A stretch of 64,000 nt of DNA from Thalassospira sp. ER-Se-21-Dark (GTDB taxonomy: Bacteria > Pseudomonadota > Alphaproteobacteria > Rhodospirillales > Thalassospiraceae). Shown piece after piece: positions 17,846 through 27,422 of this stretch (position 1 is the first letter of the stretch; each line of letters starts with the position of its first letter). The position numbers and the translations under genes were made by a program. Where the stretch lies: assembly GCF_017922435.1 (NCBI RefSeq), contig NZ_VDEZ01000002.1:310001-374000 (forward strand). Reading direction: 5' to 3'. The notes under the pieces are model-generated. The model searched no databases. It was given only the letters and a program-made list of their open reading frames with translations, and was not told the DNA's origin.

Positions 17846-18088
17846 ATGAAAAAGACCGGAAATGTTGATCACTTTCCCACCTGGCAGGCCAGCGATGGCT
17901 CGCCGCTTTCATGCGTGGAAAAGATCAAGGTTCTCAATGACAATTTCGGTGAACTGCGCGAGATCATGCAGGACGCGCTTGAAGATGCGCTTCTGATGGG
18001 CTGTGACGAAGAACAGTTCCGTAATGTGATGCGCGATCTGGTTGCCGAACTGCATAATCCCTATAACAAAAGCGACGAACAGGACTGA
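17846..18088 (+). CDS. Small conserved-looking unknown protein
   Basis: 80-residue acidic protein without signal or membrane segment. The core (CVEKIKVLNDNFGELREIMQ, then DALEDALLMGCDEEQFRNVM) looks helical and folded. I do not recognise a family. The start at 17846 has GGAG eight bases upstream, and longer in-frame starts give a basic extension with no support. It lies between mlaD and the DUF2155 gene with short gaps on the same strand, so co-transcription is likely. No function is proposed. Confidence 0.6.
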   Translation: MKKTGNVDHFPTWQASDGSPLSCVEKIKVLNDNFGELREIMQDALEDALLMGCDEEQFRNVMRDLVAELHNPYNKSDEQD

Positions 18089-18096
18089 AGACCACA

Positions 18097-18546
18097 ATGA
18101 AACGATCCTTTGCGATTGCCGCGATTTGTTCGACATGTGCAATGATCGGAACGGCGTCTTCGGCGCTTGATTATCGCCCGGCCCCGGTTGCCCAGTTGCA
18201 GGGCTTGGATAAAATTACCGCCCGCATTTCGACCTTTGAGGTGCCAGTAGGGCAGGTTGCGCGTTTCGGGACACTCGAAATCCGGGTGGATGCGTGTTAT
18301 CGAACACCCCCGGAAGAGCTCCCGGAAAGTGCGACTTTCCTTGATATTGCCGACATTCGCGAAGATGGCAAGACACCCCGCAAAGACCTGTTTTCCGGTT
18401 GGATGTTCGCATCAAGTCCCGGTTTGTCGGCCCTTGAACATCCGGTCTATGATGTGTGGCTGAAAGAATGTCTTGATCCGGCCGAGGGCGATGCCAGCGG
18501 CGGCGAATCCGCCCCGCAAGGCCAGGCCGCCCCGGAGCAGCCATAA
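18097..18546 (+). CDS. DUF2155 domain-containing secreted protein
   Basis: 149 residues with a signal peptide (about residues 1-23). The DUF2155 core reads ITARISTFEVPVGQVARFG, EIRVDACYRTPPEELPESA and FSGWMFASSPGLSALEHPVYD, ending in VWLKEC. The two Cys may form a disulfide. A Gly/Glu/Pro/Ala-rich tail follows. It is probably periplasmic and its function is unknown. NDUFA12-mlaD-DUF2155 is a recurring alphaproteobacterial order, and this is its last gene here, closed by a terminator. Confidence 0.88.
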   Translation: MKRSFAIAAICSTCAMIGTASSALDYRPAPVAQLQGLDKITARISTFEVPVGQVARFGTLEIRVDACYRTPPEELPESATFLDIADIREDGKTPRKDLFSGWMFASSPGLSALEHPVYDVWLKECLDPAEGDASGGESAPQGQAAPEQP

Positions 18547-18571
18547 ATCCGATCATATCCAGATTGGCAAC

Positions 18572-18597
18572 AAGCTGACCGCAAATGTGGTCAGCTT
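18572..18597 (+). terminator. Terminator after DUF2155 gene
   Basis: A 9-bp stem, AAGCTGACC / GGTCAGCTT, with an 8-base loop is followed by a T run. Confidence 0.8.
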
Positions 18598-18848
18598 TTT
18601 TTATGATGCCGCTGCGCAATTTTGCAGAATTGGCGAAAAACCAACGGTATCGCGGCCAGCCGTTTCGACGGGATTGGGCCTATATTGTCAAGAATATGGC
18701 GAAAGTTTTTTTCCCATTGTTTCCAAAACAGAAAATATGTGTTGCGGTTTCGTTGGCTTGAGAGCGCCGGGTAGGCCTGTCATCCTCACCTCACGATTTA
18801 TTGCGGTGCAATGAGCCTTTGCACCTTGTGAAAATGAGGGAATTCAAA
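18598..18848. promoter_or_regulatory. Upstream region of the yceI operon
   Basis: This stretch is AT-rich (AAGTTTTTTTCCC, AACAGAAAATATG) with no credible ORF. It probably holds the yceI promoter, but I cannot pick confident -35 and -10 boxes. GAGGGAA at about 18835 is the yceI ribosome-binding site. Confidence 0.3.
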
Positions 18849-19442
18849 ATGTTTAACTCGATTAAAAAAGCTGGCGCAACGCTGGCAGTCGTTGCCGGTC
18901 TTTCCGGTGCGGCTTTCTCGGCCCAGGCGGCCGACACCTATAAACTGGATCCGACCCACACCAGTGTTCTGTTCATCGTGAACCACCTTGGTTTCTCCGA
19001 TTATCAGGGCCGTTTTAACGGTGTTACCGGCGAGCTGACCCTCGATCGCGAAGATCCGTCGGCATCATCTGCCACCATCACGATTGATCTCAACCAGATC
19101 GACAGTGGTGTCGAGGCGCTTGATAACCACATGAAATCCGCCGATTTCTTCAATGTTGAAGAATTCCCGACTGCGACCTTTACCAGCACCTCGGTTGAGC
19201 TGGTTGGTGACAATGCGGCAACCGTCACGGGCGACCTGACCCTTCTTGGCGAAACCAAGCCGCTGGTTCTTGACGTTACCCTTAGCGGTGAAGGCACCCA
19301 TCCGATGACCGGTGACGAAGTTGTCGGTTTCTCGGCAGATGGTGTTGTGACCCGTACCGATTACGGCATGGATTTCCTCGTGCCGGGCGTTGGTGACGAA
19401 GTAACGCTTCAGATTTCTTCGGAATTCCTGAAGCAGAAGTAA
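18849..19442 (+). CDS. YceI family periplasmic protein (first copy)
   Basis: 198 residues with a signal peptide cleaved near AQAAD (residue about 27). The mature part is a YceI/lipocalin-like beta-barrel: YKLDPTHTSVLFIVNHLGFS, RFNGVTGELTLD, NHMKSADFFNVEEFPTATF, LTLLGETKPLVLDV and RTDYGMDFL near the end. YceI proteins bind isoprenoid quinone-like lipids. It is the first gene of a yceI / cytochrome b561 / yceI group, so a role with quinones or membrane electron transfer is inferred. The ATG at 18849 follows GAGGGAA. Confidence 0.92.
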   Translation: MFNSIKKAGATLAVVAGLSGAAFSAQAADTYKLDPTHTSVLFIVNHLGFSDYQGRFNGVTGELTLDREDPSASSATITIDLNQIDSGVEALDNHMKSADFFNVEEFPTATFTSTSVELVGDNAATVTGDLTLLGETKPLVLDVTLSGEGTHPMTGDEVVGFSADGVVTRTDYGMDFLVPGVGDEVTLQISSEFLKQK

Positions 19443-19547
19443 TCCGGCTTTATTGGATTTCGGGTGTGCGCTGTGGCAAATTTGCTGCGGCGCACATCAC
19501 ATTTCAGACCCGGGCAAGACATGGGCAGGCAGCAAGGAAAGCCGGTT

Positions 19548-20102
19548 ATGACAATTCGCAATACGAAGCACGCCTTTGGCACGGTGACCAAGACCTTTCA
19601 CTGGGTGATGGCGCTTCTTGTCATCAGCGTTTTTTCGATTGGCTGGTACATGGATTTCCTGCCGCTGGGGATGGAAAAGCTGCAATGGATATCGCGCCAC
19701 AAGTCACTTGGCATAACGGTACTGGCATTGGTGATCCTGCGGGTTATCTGGCGGTTGAGTGAAACGAGCCCGCATGAGCTTGGCAAACTTCAGATCGAAC
19801 GTCTGGCGGCAAAGGCCGGTCATCTGGGGTTGTATTTGTTGATGTTTGCCATGCCGTTGACTGGCTGGACCATGTCGTCGGCTGCGAACTTCCCTGTCAG
19901 CGTCTTTGGCCTGTTTACCTTGCCCAATCTTGTGTCGCCCAATCAGGAACTGTTCGAAACCTTGCGCACCGTGCACTGGTTGTTGTCATGGGCGGTTGCC
20001 GGATTGGTTGGTGTTCATTTTCTGGCGGCACTCAAACATCATTTTTGGGATCGCGACGCGACATTGCGGCGTATGTTGCCCGGCAAACTCGAGGAAAACT
20101 GA
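19548..20102 (+). CDS. Cytochrome b561 family protein
   Basis: 184-residue membrane protein with four helices. Haem-ligand His residues are visible in TKTFHWVMALLVISVFS (helix 1), WISRHKSLGITVLALVILR (helix 2) and HWLLSWAVAGLVGVHFLAAL (helix 4), plus KAGHLGLYLLMFAMPLTGW (helix 3). Proteobacterial members (YceJ/CybB) bind two haems b and oxidise quinol. The start at 19548 follows AAGGAAAG. It is flanked on both sides by yceI genes, as yceJ pairs with yceI elsewhere. Confidence 0.9.
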   Translation: MTIRNTKHAFGTVTKTFHWVMALLVISVFSIGWYMDFLPLGMEKLQWISRHKSLGITVLALVILRVIWRLSETSPHELGKLQIERLAAKAGHLGLYLLMFAMPLTGWTMSSAANFPVSVFGLFTLPNLVSPNQELFETLRTVHWLLSWAVAGLVGVHFLAALKHHFWDRDATLRRMLPGKLEEN

Positions 20103-20103
20103 C

Positions 20104-20682
20104 ATGTTTCAGATGAAACGCAAAATGCTGCCTGCATTGGCAATTGCCACGACCATCGCCGGTTTTTCCGGGGCCGCACTGGCCGCCGACCAATGGGTGG
20201 TCGACGCCAACGAAAGCGAAATTGAATTTACGGGCACCCAGCTTGGTGCGGCGTTTGAAGGTAAGTTCGAATCCTTTGAAGCCGATATCGTGTTTTCACC
20301 CGATGATCTTGCCGGGTCGTCGGTCGAGGTCCTGATTGATATTGCATCGGTCAATACCAGCAATGGTGACCGTGACAGTCAGATCGTCTCGCCAGACTGG
20401 TTTGATGCGGCACAATGGCCGACCGCGAAGTTTGCCACCAAGTCCTTTAGCGAAATTGCACCGGGCAAGTACGAAGCGGTTGCTGATTTGACGATCCGTG
20501 ATGTCACCCGCGAAGTGATCTTGCCGTTTGATCTTGAGATCGAAGGCAACAAGGCCGAAGCCGAAGGGACGGTGACGATTAACCGTACGGACTTTGGTGT
20601 CGGGCAGGGCCAATGGCAGGACACGTCACAGGTTGGTGACGCTGTGACCATCAAAATCGAGATCGAGGCCATGCGCCCGTAG
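20104..20682 (+). CDS. YceI family periplasmic protein (second copy)
   Basis: 192 residues with a signal peptide (cleavage near ALAAD). YceI features are VDANESEIEFTGTQLG, FEGKFESFEADIVFSPDDL, SPDWFDAAQWPTAKFATKSF, ADLTIRDVTREVILPFDLE and RTDFGVGQGQW. It is a diverged paralogue of the gene at 18849 rather than a recent copy. The ATG is one base after the cytochrome b561 stop, so translation is likely coupled. Confidence 0.92.
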   Translation: MFQMKRKMLPALAIATTIAGFSGAALAADQWVVDANESEIEFTGTQLGAAFEGKFESFEADIVFSPDDLAGSSVEVLIDIASVNTSNGDRDSQIVSPDWFDAAQWPTAKFATKSFSEIAPGKYEAVADLTIRDVTREVILPFDLEIEGNKAEAEGTVTINRTDFGVGQGQWQDTSQVGDAVTIKIEIEAMRP

Positions 20683-20711
20683 ACCGGCACAAGCCTGACC
20701 ATCCGAAAAGA

Positions 20712-20742
20712 AAGTCGCCCCGGAGATGTTCCGGGGCGACTT
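20712..20742 (+). terminator. Terminator after second yceI
   Basis: A perfect 13-bp stem, AAGTCGCCCCGGA / TCCGGGGCGACTT, with a 5-base loop continues into seven T. Confidence 0.88.
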
Positions 20743-20778
20743 TTTTTGCACGTGTCCTGCATTACTTGGTCTTAACGT

Positions 20779-22479
20779 TTAGTTGGTTGCGCTTTTGCGC
20801 AAGTTATCAAGGAACGCCTCAACAGCGTCATCAAGGGCGACCGCCTCGGAGACCAGTTTTTCGGCCGTGCTGGCAAGCTGGTTGGTGCCCGAAGATACTT
20901 TGCCGGCGTTGCTGTTAACTGTCTCGATGCGTTCGGATACTTCGCGCGTGCCGTCAGCTGCCTGCTGAACGCTGCGTGAAATCTCGCCGATGGCGGCGTG
21001 CTGTTCTTCGACTGCGGCTGCAATCGCAGTTGAGCTGTCAGCGACCTGGGCGATGGTTTCGGAAATCAGACGGATGGCATCAACCGCCTCGGTGGTTTCG
21101 TTCTGAACGGCCAGAATCTGCTGGTTGATTTCCTCGGTCGCCTTGGCGGTCTGATTGGCAAGGTTTTTGACCTCGCTTGCCACAACGGCAAAGCCCTTGC
21201 CTGCATCACCCGCACGGGCGGCCTCGATGGTGGCGTTCAGCGCCAGCAGGTTGGTTTGTTCGGCAATGTCACCAATCAGACTTGCGACGTCGCCGATCCG
21301 CTGGGCGGCCTCGGACAGGCCGGTAACGGTCTGGTTGGTGCGGGTCGCCTGTTCATTGGCCTGATTGGCGATGTTTGCAGAGGTTGCAATCTGTTGGGCG
21401 ATTTCATCGGAGGATGCAGACAGTTCCTCGGTCGCGGCGGAGACGGTCTGAACGTTGCTTGATGTCTGGGTGGTTGCCGAGGCAACAGCAGCCGACAGTT
21501 CGCTGTTCATGTTGGTCGCGCTGCGCATTTCATCGGTGGCCGATTGCATGTCCTTGATCGATCTGGAGATCGAACTGATCAGACCCTTGACCTTGACGTC
21601 AAGAGAATCGGCCATTTCCATCAAGGCTTTACGCTGATTTTCTTCGGCTTGTTCTTCAAGCGCACGCTGATTTTCCTGAAGCTTGCGGTTTTCAAGCGCC
21701 TGTTCGCGGAAGGAGACCACGGTGCGTGCCATGTCGCCGACTTCGTCCTTGCGGCCCTGGCCTTCGATTTCGCCTTCGAGATCACCTGACGAGATAATCC
21801 GCATCCGGGCGGAAAGGGTTTTAAGTCCGCCGGTAATATCGCGACCAATGGCCAGCCCGGCAAGGGTCAGGATCAACAGAATGACACCGCCAATGATGAC
21901 AACAAATGTTGCCTGTTCACGGAAAGCCGCATCGACGTCATCAATATAGATGCCGGTGCCGATGATTGAGCCCCATGGCAGGGGTTCTGCAAAGGACAGT
22001 TTTTCGAAGGTCAGTTTTTCATCTTCACCAGGTTTGGGCCAGTAGTAGGACGAGAAACCACCGCCTGCCTTGTTACCGGACGCAATCAGATTGCGGATGA
22101 AATAATTGCCTTGGGAGTCCTGCGCGTCATTCAGGCTTTTGCCGACAAGTGCTGGATTGGCACCGTGCATTTCGGTTATGCCGTTGGTCGCAAAGACAAA
22201 GAAATATCCGATCTTGCCGTCATATTTGCCAGCACCGGCCAACTCGTAGAATTGGCTGATCGCATCTTCCTGACTGAGAAGACCAGCATCAACCTTGTCC
22301 TGATAGGACTGCGCGATTGAAGTGATGTAGTTGGTGGTGGACCGGATCTTGTCCTTGCGATCTTCAAGGAGTGCATCGCGCAGGGTGGAGAGCTGAAGCC
22401 CGCCAACGACGATGACGCCCGCAAGCGCGATGACAGACAAGATGACGATTTTGTAACCAATCTTTAGATTGCCAAGCAT
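20779..22479 (-). CDS. Methyl-accepting chemotaxis protein, single-Cache type (copy A)
   Basis: 566-residue chemoreceptor. TM1 lies at residues 10-30. A periplasmic single Cache domain (about 35-185) shows [38 protein letters not shown] and the end [17 protein letters not shown]2 (about 190-212) is followed by HAMP and a long helical signalling domain. The hairpin tip reads [20 protein letters not shown], then [20 protein letters not shown]. The signal domain ends near LRKSATN, without a CheR-docking pentapeptide. GGAGG lies ahead of the ATG. It is a close paralogue of the next chemoreceptor. The ligand is unknown, though sCache receptors often sense organic acids. Confidence 0.94.
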   Translation of the reverse strand: MLGNLKIGYKIVILSVIALAGVIVVGGLQLSTLRDALLEDRKDKIRSTTNYITSIAQSYQDKVDAGLLSQEDAISQFYELAGAGKYDGKIGYFFVFATNGITEMHGANPALVGKSLNDAQDSQGNYFIRNLIASGNKAGGGFSSYYWPKPGEDEKLTFEKLSFAEPLPWGSIIGTGIYIDDVDAAFREQATFVVIIGGVILLILTLAGLAIGRDITGGLKTLSARMRIISSGDLEGEIEGQGRKDEVGDMARTVVSFREQALENRKLQENQRALEEQAEENQRKALMEMADSLDVKVKGLISSISRSIKDMQSATDEMRSATNMNSELSAAVASATTQTSSNVQTVSAATEELSASSDEIAQQIATSANIANQANEQATRTNQTVTGLSEAAQRIGDVASLIGDIAEQTNLLALNATIEAARAGDAGKGFAVVASEVKNLANQTAKATEEINQQILAVQNETTEAVDAIRLISETIAQVADSSTAIAAAVEEQHAAIGEISRSVQQAADGTREVSERIETVNSNAGKVSSGTNQLASTAEKLVSEAVALDDAVEAFLDNLRKSATN

Positions 22480-22678
22480 GTGGTTCCTCCGCCAGCCGCG
22501 GCCTGTTGATCAAAATATACGAATATATTGGTGTAGATTCAGATCGCATGCAATAGATATTATCCTAAAGTGTAGTCTTGTGTGTGGACAAACGTCGAAA
22601 TAGCACGTGCCGATGGGCGTGTCATATGAGTTTAAAAGTGTTGAGTGAGTACAGTTTGTAAGGTTTTGAGCAATCAAA

Positions 22679-22707
22679 AAAGGCTAGGACAAAATGTCCT
22701 AGCCTTT
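22679..22707 (-). terminator. Terminator of chemoreceptor copy B
   Basis: A perfect 13-bp stem, AAAGGCTAGGACA / TGTCCTAGCCTTT, with a 3-base loop is followed on the minus strand by TTTTTTG. Confidence 0.87.
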
Positions 22708-22732
22708 CGGGTGGTTTTGCTTTCGATACGGA

Positions 22733-24433
22733 TCAGTCGGTTGCGCGTTTGCGCAGATCGGCAAGGAAGTGTTCAACCGCCTCATCAAGCGACCTTGCTT
22801 CGTCGACCAGTTTTTCGGCCGACTGGGCCAACTGGCTGGTGCCAGACGATACGCGACCGGCATTTTCGTTGACGGTCTCGATCCGTTGGGAGACTTCGCT
22901 GGTGCCGTCTGCGGCCTGCTGAACGTTACGCGAAATCTCGCCAATGGCGGCGTGCTGTTCTTCGACGGCAGCCGCAATCGCGGTCGAGCTATCGGCGACC
23001 TGTGCGATGGTTTCGGAAATCAGACGGATCGCCTCAACCGCTTCGCCGGTTTCATTCTGAACCGAGAGGATCTGCTGGTTGATTTCCTCGGTCGCCTTGG
23101 CGGTCTGGTTGGCAAGGTTCTTGACCTCGCTTGCGACCACGGCAAAGCCTTTGCCGGCATCACCGGCACGTGCGGCCTCGATGGTGGCGTTAAGGGCCAG
23201 CAGGTTGGTCTGTTCGGCGATATCACCGATCAGCTTGGCAACATCGCCAATCTTCTGGGCGGCATCGGCCAAACCAGTAACGGTCTGATTCGTGCGGGTG
23301 GCCTGTTCGTTGGCCTGATTGGCGATTTCTGCGGAATGGGAGATCTGTTGGGCGATCTCATCGGAGGATGCGGTCAGTTCCTCTGTCGCGGCAGACACAG
23401 TCTGAACGTTGGTCGAGGTCTGGGTTGTTGCAGATGCCACAGCCGCAGAGAGAGAACTGTTGGTGTTGCTGGCTTCTTCCATCGAGGACGTGGCTTTTTT
23501 CATCTCGGTGATCGAGCCCGAGATCGAACGGATCAAGCCTTTGACACGCGATTCAAGGCTGTCGGCCATATCGGTGATGTCCTGACGGCGTTGCTTGTCG
23601 GCCTGTGCCTCAAGCTCTTGCTGGCGGGTTTGCAGCTTCTGGTTTTCAAGCGCTTGCTGGCGGAAGGCAACCACAGTGCGGGCCATGTCCCCAACTTCGT
23701 CACCGCGGTCCTGACCTTCGATCTCGCCTTCAAGTTTGCCACTGGCAATTTCGGTCATGCGGCTTGAAAGCTTGCTTAGTCCGACTGTGATGTTGCGGCC
23801 AATTGCAAAGGAAACGGCCAGCATGATCGCGATGACAATCGCGATGACGACCAGAACGAAAATCGCCTGTTCCCAGAAAGCCGCATCGACATCATCAATA
23901 TAGATGCCGGTGCCGATGACGTCGCCCCAGGGCAGGGTCGCGGCAAAGGACTGTTTTTCAAAAAGGTCTTCTTCGGGGTGGCCTGGCTTTGGCCACAGAT
24001 AGGTGAAGTACCCACCCGCCGGTGCCTTGGCGACGTCCAGCATGTTCTGAATGATGAAGGAGCCACTCGGGTCCTGAAGCTTGCTTAGGTCCTTGCCGAC
24101 AAGGGCGGGGTTGGCCGCATGCATCATGTTGACGCCCTTGCTGTCGTAGGCAAAGAAGTAACCTGTGCCATCGTCGAACTTGGATGCCGCAGCAACCCGG
24201 TAAAATTCGGTTACGGCTTCTTCCTGACTGAGGTCGCCGCTATCGACCAGATCCTGATAGGACTGCGCGGCGGTCACAAGCATTGTGGTTGTGGCTTTAA
24301 CCTTGTCCTTGCGGTCCTCAAGCAAGGCTTCCCGCAATGCAAAAAGTTCCAGCGCCGAGATTACAAGCAGTGCAACCAGTGACAGCAAGGTCAGGCTCGC
24401 AACCTTCTTGCTGATCTTGATGTTTTGTAACAT
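22733..24433 (-). CDS. Methyl-accepting chemotaxis protein, single-Cache type (copy B)
   Basis: 566-residue chemoreceptor with the same architecture as copy A: TM1, single Cache ([34 protein letters not shown]), TM2, HAMP, signalling domain with [20 protein letters not shown]. The signal region is nearly identical to copy A while the Cache domain has diverged, so the pair arose by tandem duplication. The two probably differ in ligand and share the downstream complex. The start at 24433 is set by alignment with copy A (MLGNLKIG versus MLQNIKIS). Neither this ATG nor the one at 24460 has a good ribosome-binding site. Confidence 0.93.
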   Translation of the reverse strand: MLQNIKISKKVASLTLLSLVALLVISALELFALREALLEDRKDKVKATTTMLVTAAQSYQDLVDSGDLSQEEAVTEFYRVAAASKFDDGTGYFFAYDSKGVNMMHAANPALVGKDLSKLQDPSGSFIIQNMLDVAKAPAGGYFTYLWPKPGHPEEDLFEKQSFAATLPWGDVIGTGIYIDDVDAAFWEQAIFVLVVIAIVIAIMLAVSFAIGRNITVGLSKLSSRMTEIASGKLEGEIEGQDRGDEVGDMARTVVAFRQQALENQKLQTRQQELEAQADKQRRQDITDMADSLESRVKGLIRSISGSITEMKKATSSMEEASNTNSSLSAAVASATTQTSTNVQTVSAATEELTASSDEIAQQISHSAEIANQANEQATRTNQTVTGLADAAQKIGDVAKLIGDIAEQTNLLALNATIEAARAGDAGKGFAVVASEVKNLANQTAKATEEINQQILSVQNETGEAVEAIRLISETIAQVADSSTAIAAAVEEQHAAIGEISRNVQQAADGTSEVSQRIETVNENAGRVSSGTSQLAQSAEKLVDEARSLDEAVEHFLADLRKRATD

Positions 24434-24664
24434 GTGATCTGTACCCGTGTATGTTGCCATTTCAGCAGCGATGTCAGGGGGATGGCACCCTTCCTTACCC
24501 CTTGATGCGCGTATATTTTAAAACAGTTACCTGTCGAAAAGTATAGTAATATTTATCCCTTTTGAGGAAATTCACTAATCAAAAGTTGTGACTGTTGCGG
24601 TGCGGCAACACGGACCTGCGCAGACGCAGACAAGCGGCGTTGCACAGGGGGCGGTCAGGAATCA

Positions 24665-24701
24665 AAAAAGGACATCTGCGATTATTGCAGATGTCCTTTT
24701 T
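24665..24701 (-). terminator. Terminator of the carboxylesterase gene
   Basis: A perfect 15-bp stem, AAAAAGGACATCTGC and its complement, with a 7-base loop lies 30 bp past the stop codon on the minus strand. Confidence 0.85.
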
Positions 24702-24732
24702 AAATGTCTTGCGACGGATCAAACTCGTGGGG

Positions 24733-25431
24733 TCAGGCAAGTACCTTTGTCAAAAATCCTGCGGCAATGCCAAGGCCTTCTTCGTCAATGCCATGTTGCA
24801 GACCGGGCCTTTCATGAAGGCTGACTTCAATGCCATTGGCAGCAAGCGTTTCCTTGGCAAGACGCGATGCCTCGATCGGTACGACAGGATCGGCGGTACC
24901 ATGGACAAGCACCATTGGCGGACGGGACTTGATTTCAGCACCAAACGTCTGTTCGCCCAGCAATGCACCTGAAAAGCCGACAACGCCGGCAATTTCGTGA
25001 TCACGTCGGGGGGCAGTTTGCAGGGACATCATGGTTCCTTGCGAAAAGCCGACCAGTGCGACCTTATCCGCAGACACGCCATGGGTTTCCATGACGTGAT
25101 CGATGAAGTCATCGACATAGGCAGCACTTTTGCGTGCGCCTTCGGCCATGGCAGCAAGCGCGCCAGACATGGTTTCCGGTGCACGACGCAGGAATTCTGG
25201 ATCATATTCGGCCAGACTGAACCACTGGCGTCCGAACGGCGACATTTCGCACGGGAAGGGCGCGTTTGGTGAATAAAAGGTGGTGTCGGGCAGGGCGCGT
25301 GCCAGATGCGGCGCCAAACCGATCAGGTCATTTCCATCCGCGCCATAGCCATGCAGAAAGATAACAACGCTTTTGGTGGTGCCCGAGGCAGCCGGTTTGG
25401 CCGGACCAGATAACAATGTGTCGGTGCTCAT
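24733..25431 (-). CDS. Alpha/beta hydrolase, carboxylesterase/phospholipase family
   Basis: 232-residue cytosolic enzyme of the YpfH/lysophospholipase-carboxylesterase family. It shows the oxyanion region IFLHGYGADGNDLIGL, nucleophile elbow GFSQGTMMSL, acid loop LVHGTADPVVP and catalytic His in RPGLQHGIDEEG. The substrate is not predictable. The ATG at 25431 follows AGGAAAG. Longer in-frame starts give an unrelated Cys/His-rich leader. It is monocistronic, ending in a strong terminator, and diverges from the MATE gene across an AT-rich gap. Confidence 0.9.
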   Translation of the reverse strand: MSTDTLLSGPAKPAASGTTKSVVIFLHGYGADGNDLIGLAPHLARALPDTTFYSPNAPFPCEMSPFGRQWFSLAEYDPEFLRRAPETMSGALAAMAEGARKSAAYVDDFIDHVMETHGVSADKVALVGFSQGTMMSLQTAPRRDHEIAGVVGFSGALLGEQTFGAEIKSRPPMVLVHGTADPVVPIEASRLAKETLAANGIEVSLHERPGLQHGIDEEGLGIAAGFLTKVLA

Positions 25432-25971
25432 GCGTGCTTTCCTGAATTTCCCTTTGCACCTGCTTAGCAATGCAGTCGACTGACCACCAGCATTTTTTGT
25501 CACAAAACCAAAGGTTCCCGGACTGCCGTGATTACAGGAAACCCACAAGCCGTCATGGCCTGTGGATAACTTTGTGGATGGAAAAGCAGGTTTGGGGAAA
25601 ATTATCCTGTAAAATGTCAAAAACAGCAGTTTTGGTCTTGAGTGCTTATTCCTCAGTATAGATTTTTTGATTTTTCTAATTTAAAAGATACAGATGTTCT
25701 GTAGTTAATTTTAGTAAATAAAAACAAATAGTTATTTGATTTCCCTGTTTTTGATGTTTGGACGTCCTGTGGCAGGCAGCCGATTACGGAGTCCGATTTG
25801 CGAAGACAATTCGCGCACAAGCTGCATGAGGCGGGACAAAAAGTTAACGATGTGGATTTTTTGGACAGCCGGTCATTAAAAGGTGCCTTTTGCCGCCTGG
25901 TAATCTGTGCCACAAGAATTCTTCCGGTTCGCCCGGATGCCCCACAGCATGATCCATAGACCGAGGTCCAA
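25432..25971. other. 540-bp AT-rich intergenic region with DnaA-box-like sites
   Basis: No credible ORF is seen. An exact DnaA 9-mer, TGTGGATAA, lies at 25561-25569, with weaker matches at 25573-25581 (TGTGGATGG) and 25851-25859 (TGTGGATTT). Between them is a strongly AT-rich block (about 25640-25745, e.g. TTTTTTGATTTTTCTAATTT). It separates two divergent genes. It could be ordinary promoter DNA or a replication-related site. The neighbours are not those usually found at an alphaproteobacterial chromosome origin. Confidence 0.4.
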
Positions 25972-27309
25972 ATGAACCGCACGCGCCGCTGGTTCGGCAA
26001 GGGTGATCGACGCGTTCTGGCGCTGACCCTGCCGATTATTCTTTCCAATGCGACTGTTCCGTTGCTTGGCGCGGTCGATACGGCTGTGGTCGGACATCTC
26101 GATAGCCCGCATTATATCGGGGCGGTTGCGGTTGGCGCGCTTATTTTTTCCTACGTGTTCTGGAGCTTTGGCTTTTTGCGCATGGCCACCACGGGGCTTG
26201 CGGCACAAGCCTATGGACGTCGCGATCCAAATGGCGTGCGTGCGGTATTTGCCCGCGCGGCCCTGATTGCGGTGGTTGCCGGTTTGGCGGTGATGGTGTT
26301 GCAATGGCCGATCATTGAACTGGCGATGAGCCTGATTGCGCCGACACCGGCGGTCGAGGCCGCCGCACGCGATTATTTCCATGTCCGGATCTGGGCGTCG
26401 CCTGCGACGCTGATGCAATATTGCATGCTGGGCTGGTTGCTGGCCATGCGTGACAGCCGGGCAGTGTTTATTTTTCAGGTGGCCCTAAATTCGCTGAACA
26501 TCATCCTTGATATCCTGTTTGTGCAAGGGTTCGGTTGGGATGTGCGCGGGGTGGCTGGTGCCACGGTGATTGCCGATTATTCGGGTGTGGTGTTGGGCTG
26601 GTTCCTGATGCAGCCGCATCTGAAAAGACTGGGTGGGACCTGGCGCGGGATTGGTCTTTTTGATCGCGCGCAGATGGCCCGGCTGATGAAGATTAATGGC
26701 GATATCTTTATCCGCACCATGGCGCTGACATCAGCGTTTGCACTGTTTACCAGTTTCTCCGCCCGGTTTGGCGAGGTGACGCTTGCCGCCAATGCGGTTT
26801 TGCAAAACTTCCTGATGTTTGGGTCATTTGCCCTTGATGGTTTTGCCCATGCGGCAGAAACCCTTGTCGGGCAGGCCTATGGCGCGGAAAAGCGCAAGCA
26901 GTTCCTGTGGGCGGTGCGCAAGACAACCGTTTGGGGGATTGTTTCAGCCGTGGTGATGGCAGCCCTGTTTGCCGCATCGGGACCGTGGATCATTGATGCC
27001 CTGACCAGCATTCCCGAGGTCCGCAGCGCATCCTATGAATATCTGATGTGGGCGGTGGTATTGCCGATTACCGGGGTCTTGGGCTTTCAGTTTGACGGGG
27101 TGTTTCTGGGCGCGATGCAAACCAAGCATTGGCGCAACATGATGTTGCTGTCAGTCGCGATCTATGCCGGTTTTGCCTGGTGGGCCGTGGTGATGGGCAG
27201 CAACCATTTTCTTTGGGCTGCGTTTAACGGCTTCTTCCTGCTGCGCGGGCTGACACTGGCGGTGCTGTTCCCGACGATCATTCCCAAGCAGCGTCAGGCG
27301 GTGGCGTAG
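25972..27309 (+). CDS. MATE family efflux transporter (DinF-like)
   Basis: 445-residue inner-membrane protein with about twelve helices in two MatE halves. The N-terminus reads RRVLALTLPIILSNATVPLL and then GAVDTAVVGHL, the DinF/MATE signature in helix 1-2. LDGFAHAAETLVGQAYG in the second half is the matching motif. MATE pumps export cationic drugs or metabolites using Na+ or H+. The substrate here is unknown. It has a basic N-terminus (NRTRRWFGKGDRR) and no obvious strong ribosome-binding site, although GAGG lies upstream. Confidence 0.92.
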   Translation: MNRTRRWFGKGDRRVLALTLPIILSNATVPLLGAVDTAVVGHLDSPHYIGAVAVGALIFSYVFWSFGFLRMATTGLAAQAYGRRDPNGVRAVFARAALIAVVAGLAVMVLQWPIIELAMSLIAPTPAVEAAARDYFHVRIWASPATLMQYCMLGWLLAMRDSRAVFIFQVALNSLNIILDILFVQGFGWDVRGVAGATVIADYSGVVLGWFLMQPHLKRLGGTWRGIGLFDRAQMARLMKINGDIFIRTMALTSAFALFTSFSARFGEVTLAANAVLQNFLMFGSFALDGFAHAAETLVGQAYGAEKRKQFLWAVRKTTVWGIVSAVVMAALFAASGPWIIDALTSIPEVRSASYEYLMWAVVLPITGVLGFQFDGVFLGAMQTKHWRNMMLLSVAIYAGFAWWAVVMGSNHFLWAAFNGFFLLRGLTLAVLFPTIIPKQRQAVA

Positions 27310-27422
27310 AGCGCTATTTCAGGTTCGGCACTTGCTGATAGAGGTCCTCGCCTTCGCGGGGATGACGGTGGCAGATTGGCTTGTTTCGCTGTCACATCGC
27401 GATGGCAGGCATTGATCCGATA

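Noticed and set aside
22769..23767. A 332-codon plus-strand open frame opposite a chemoreceptor, rich in Gly and Leu
   Set aside because: It mirrors the repetitive coding of the signalling domain and is not a gene.
25432..25971. Calling this gap the chromosomal replication origin
   Set aside because: Only one exact DnaA box, and none of the usual neighbours (dnaA, parAB, mnmEG, hemE, rho) is nearby. It is kept as a weak finding only.
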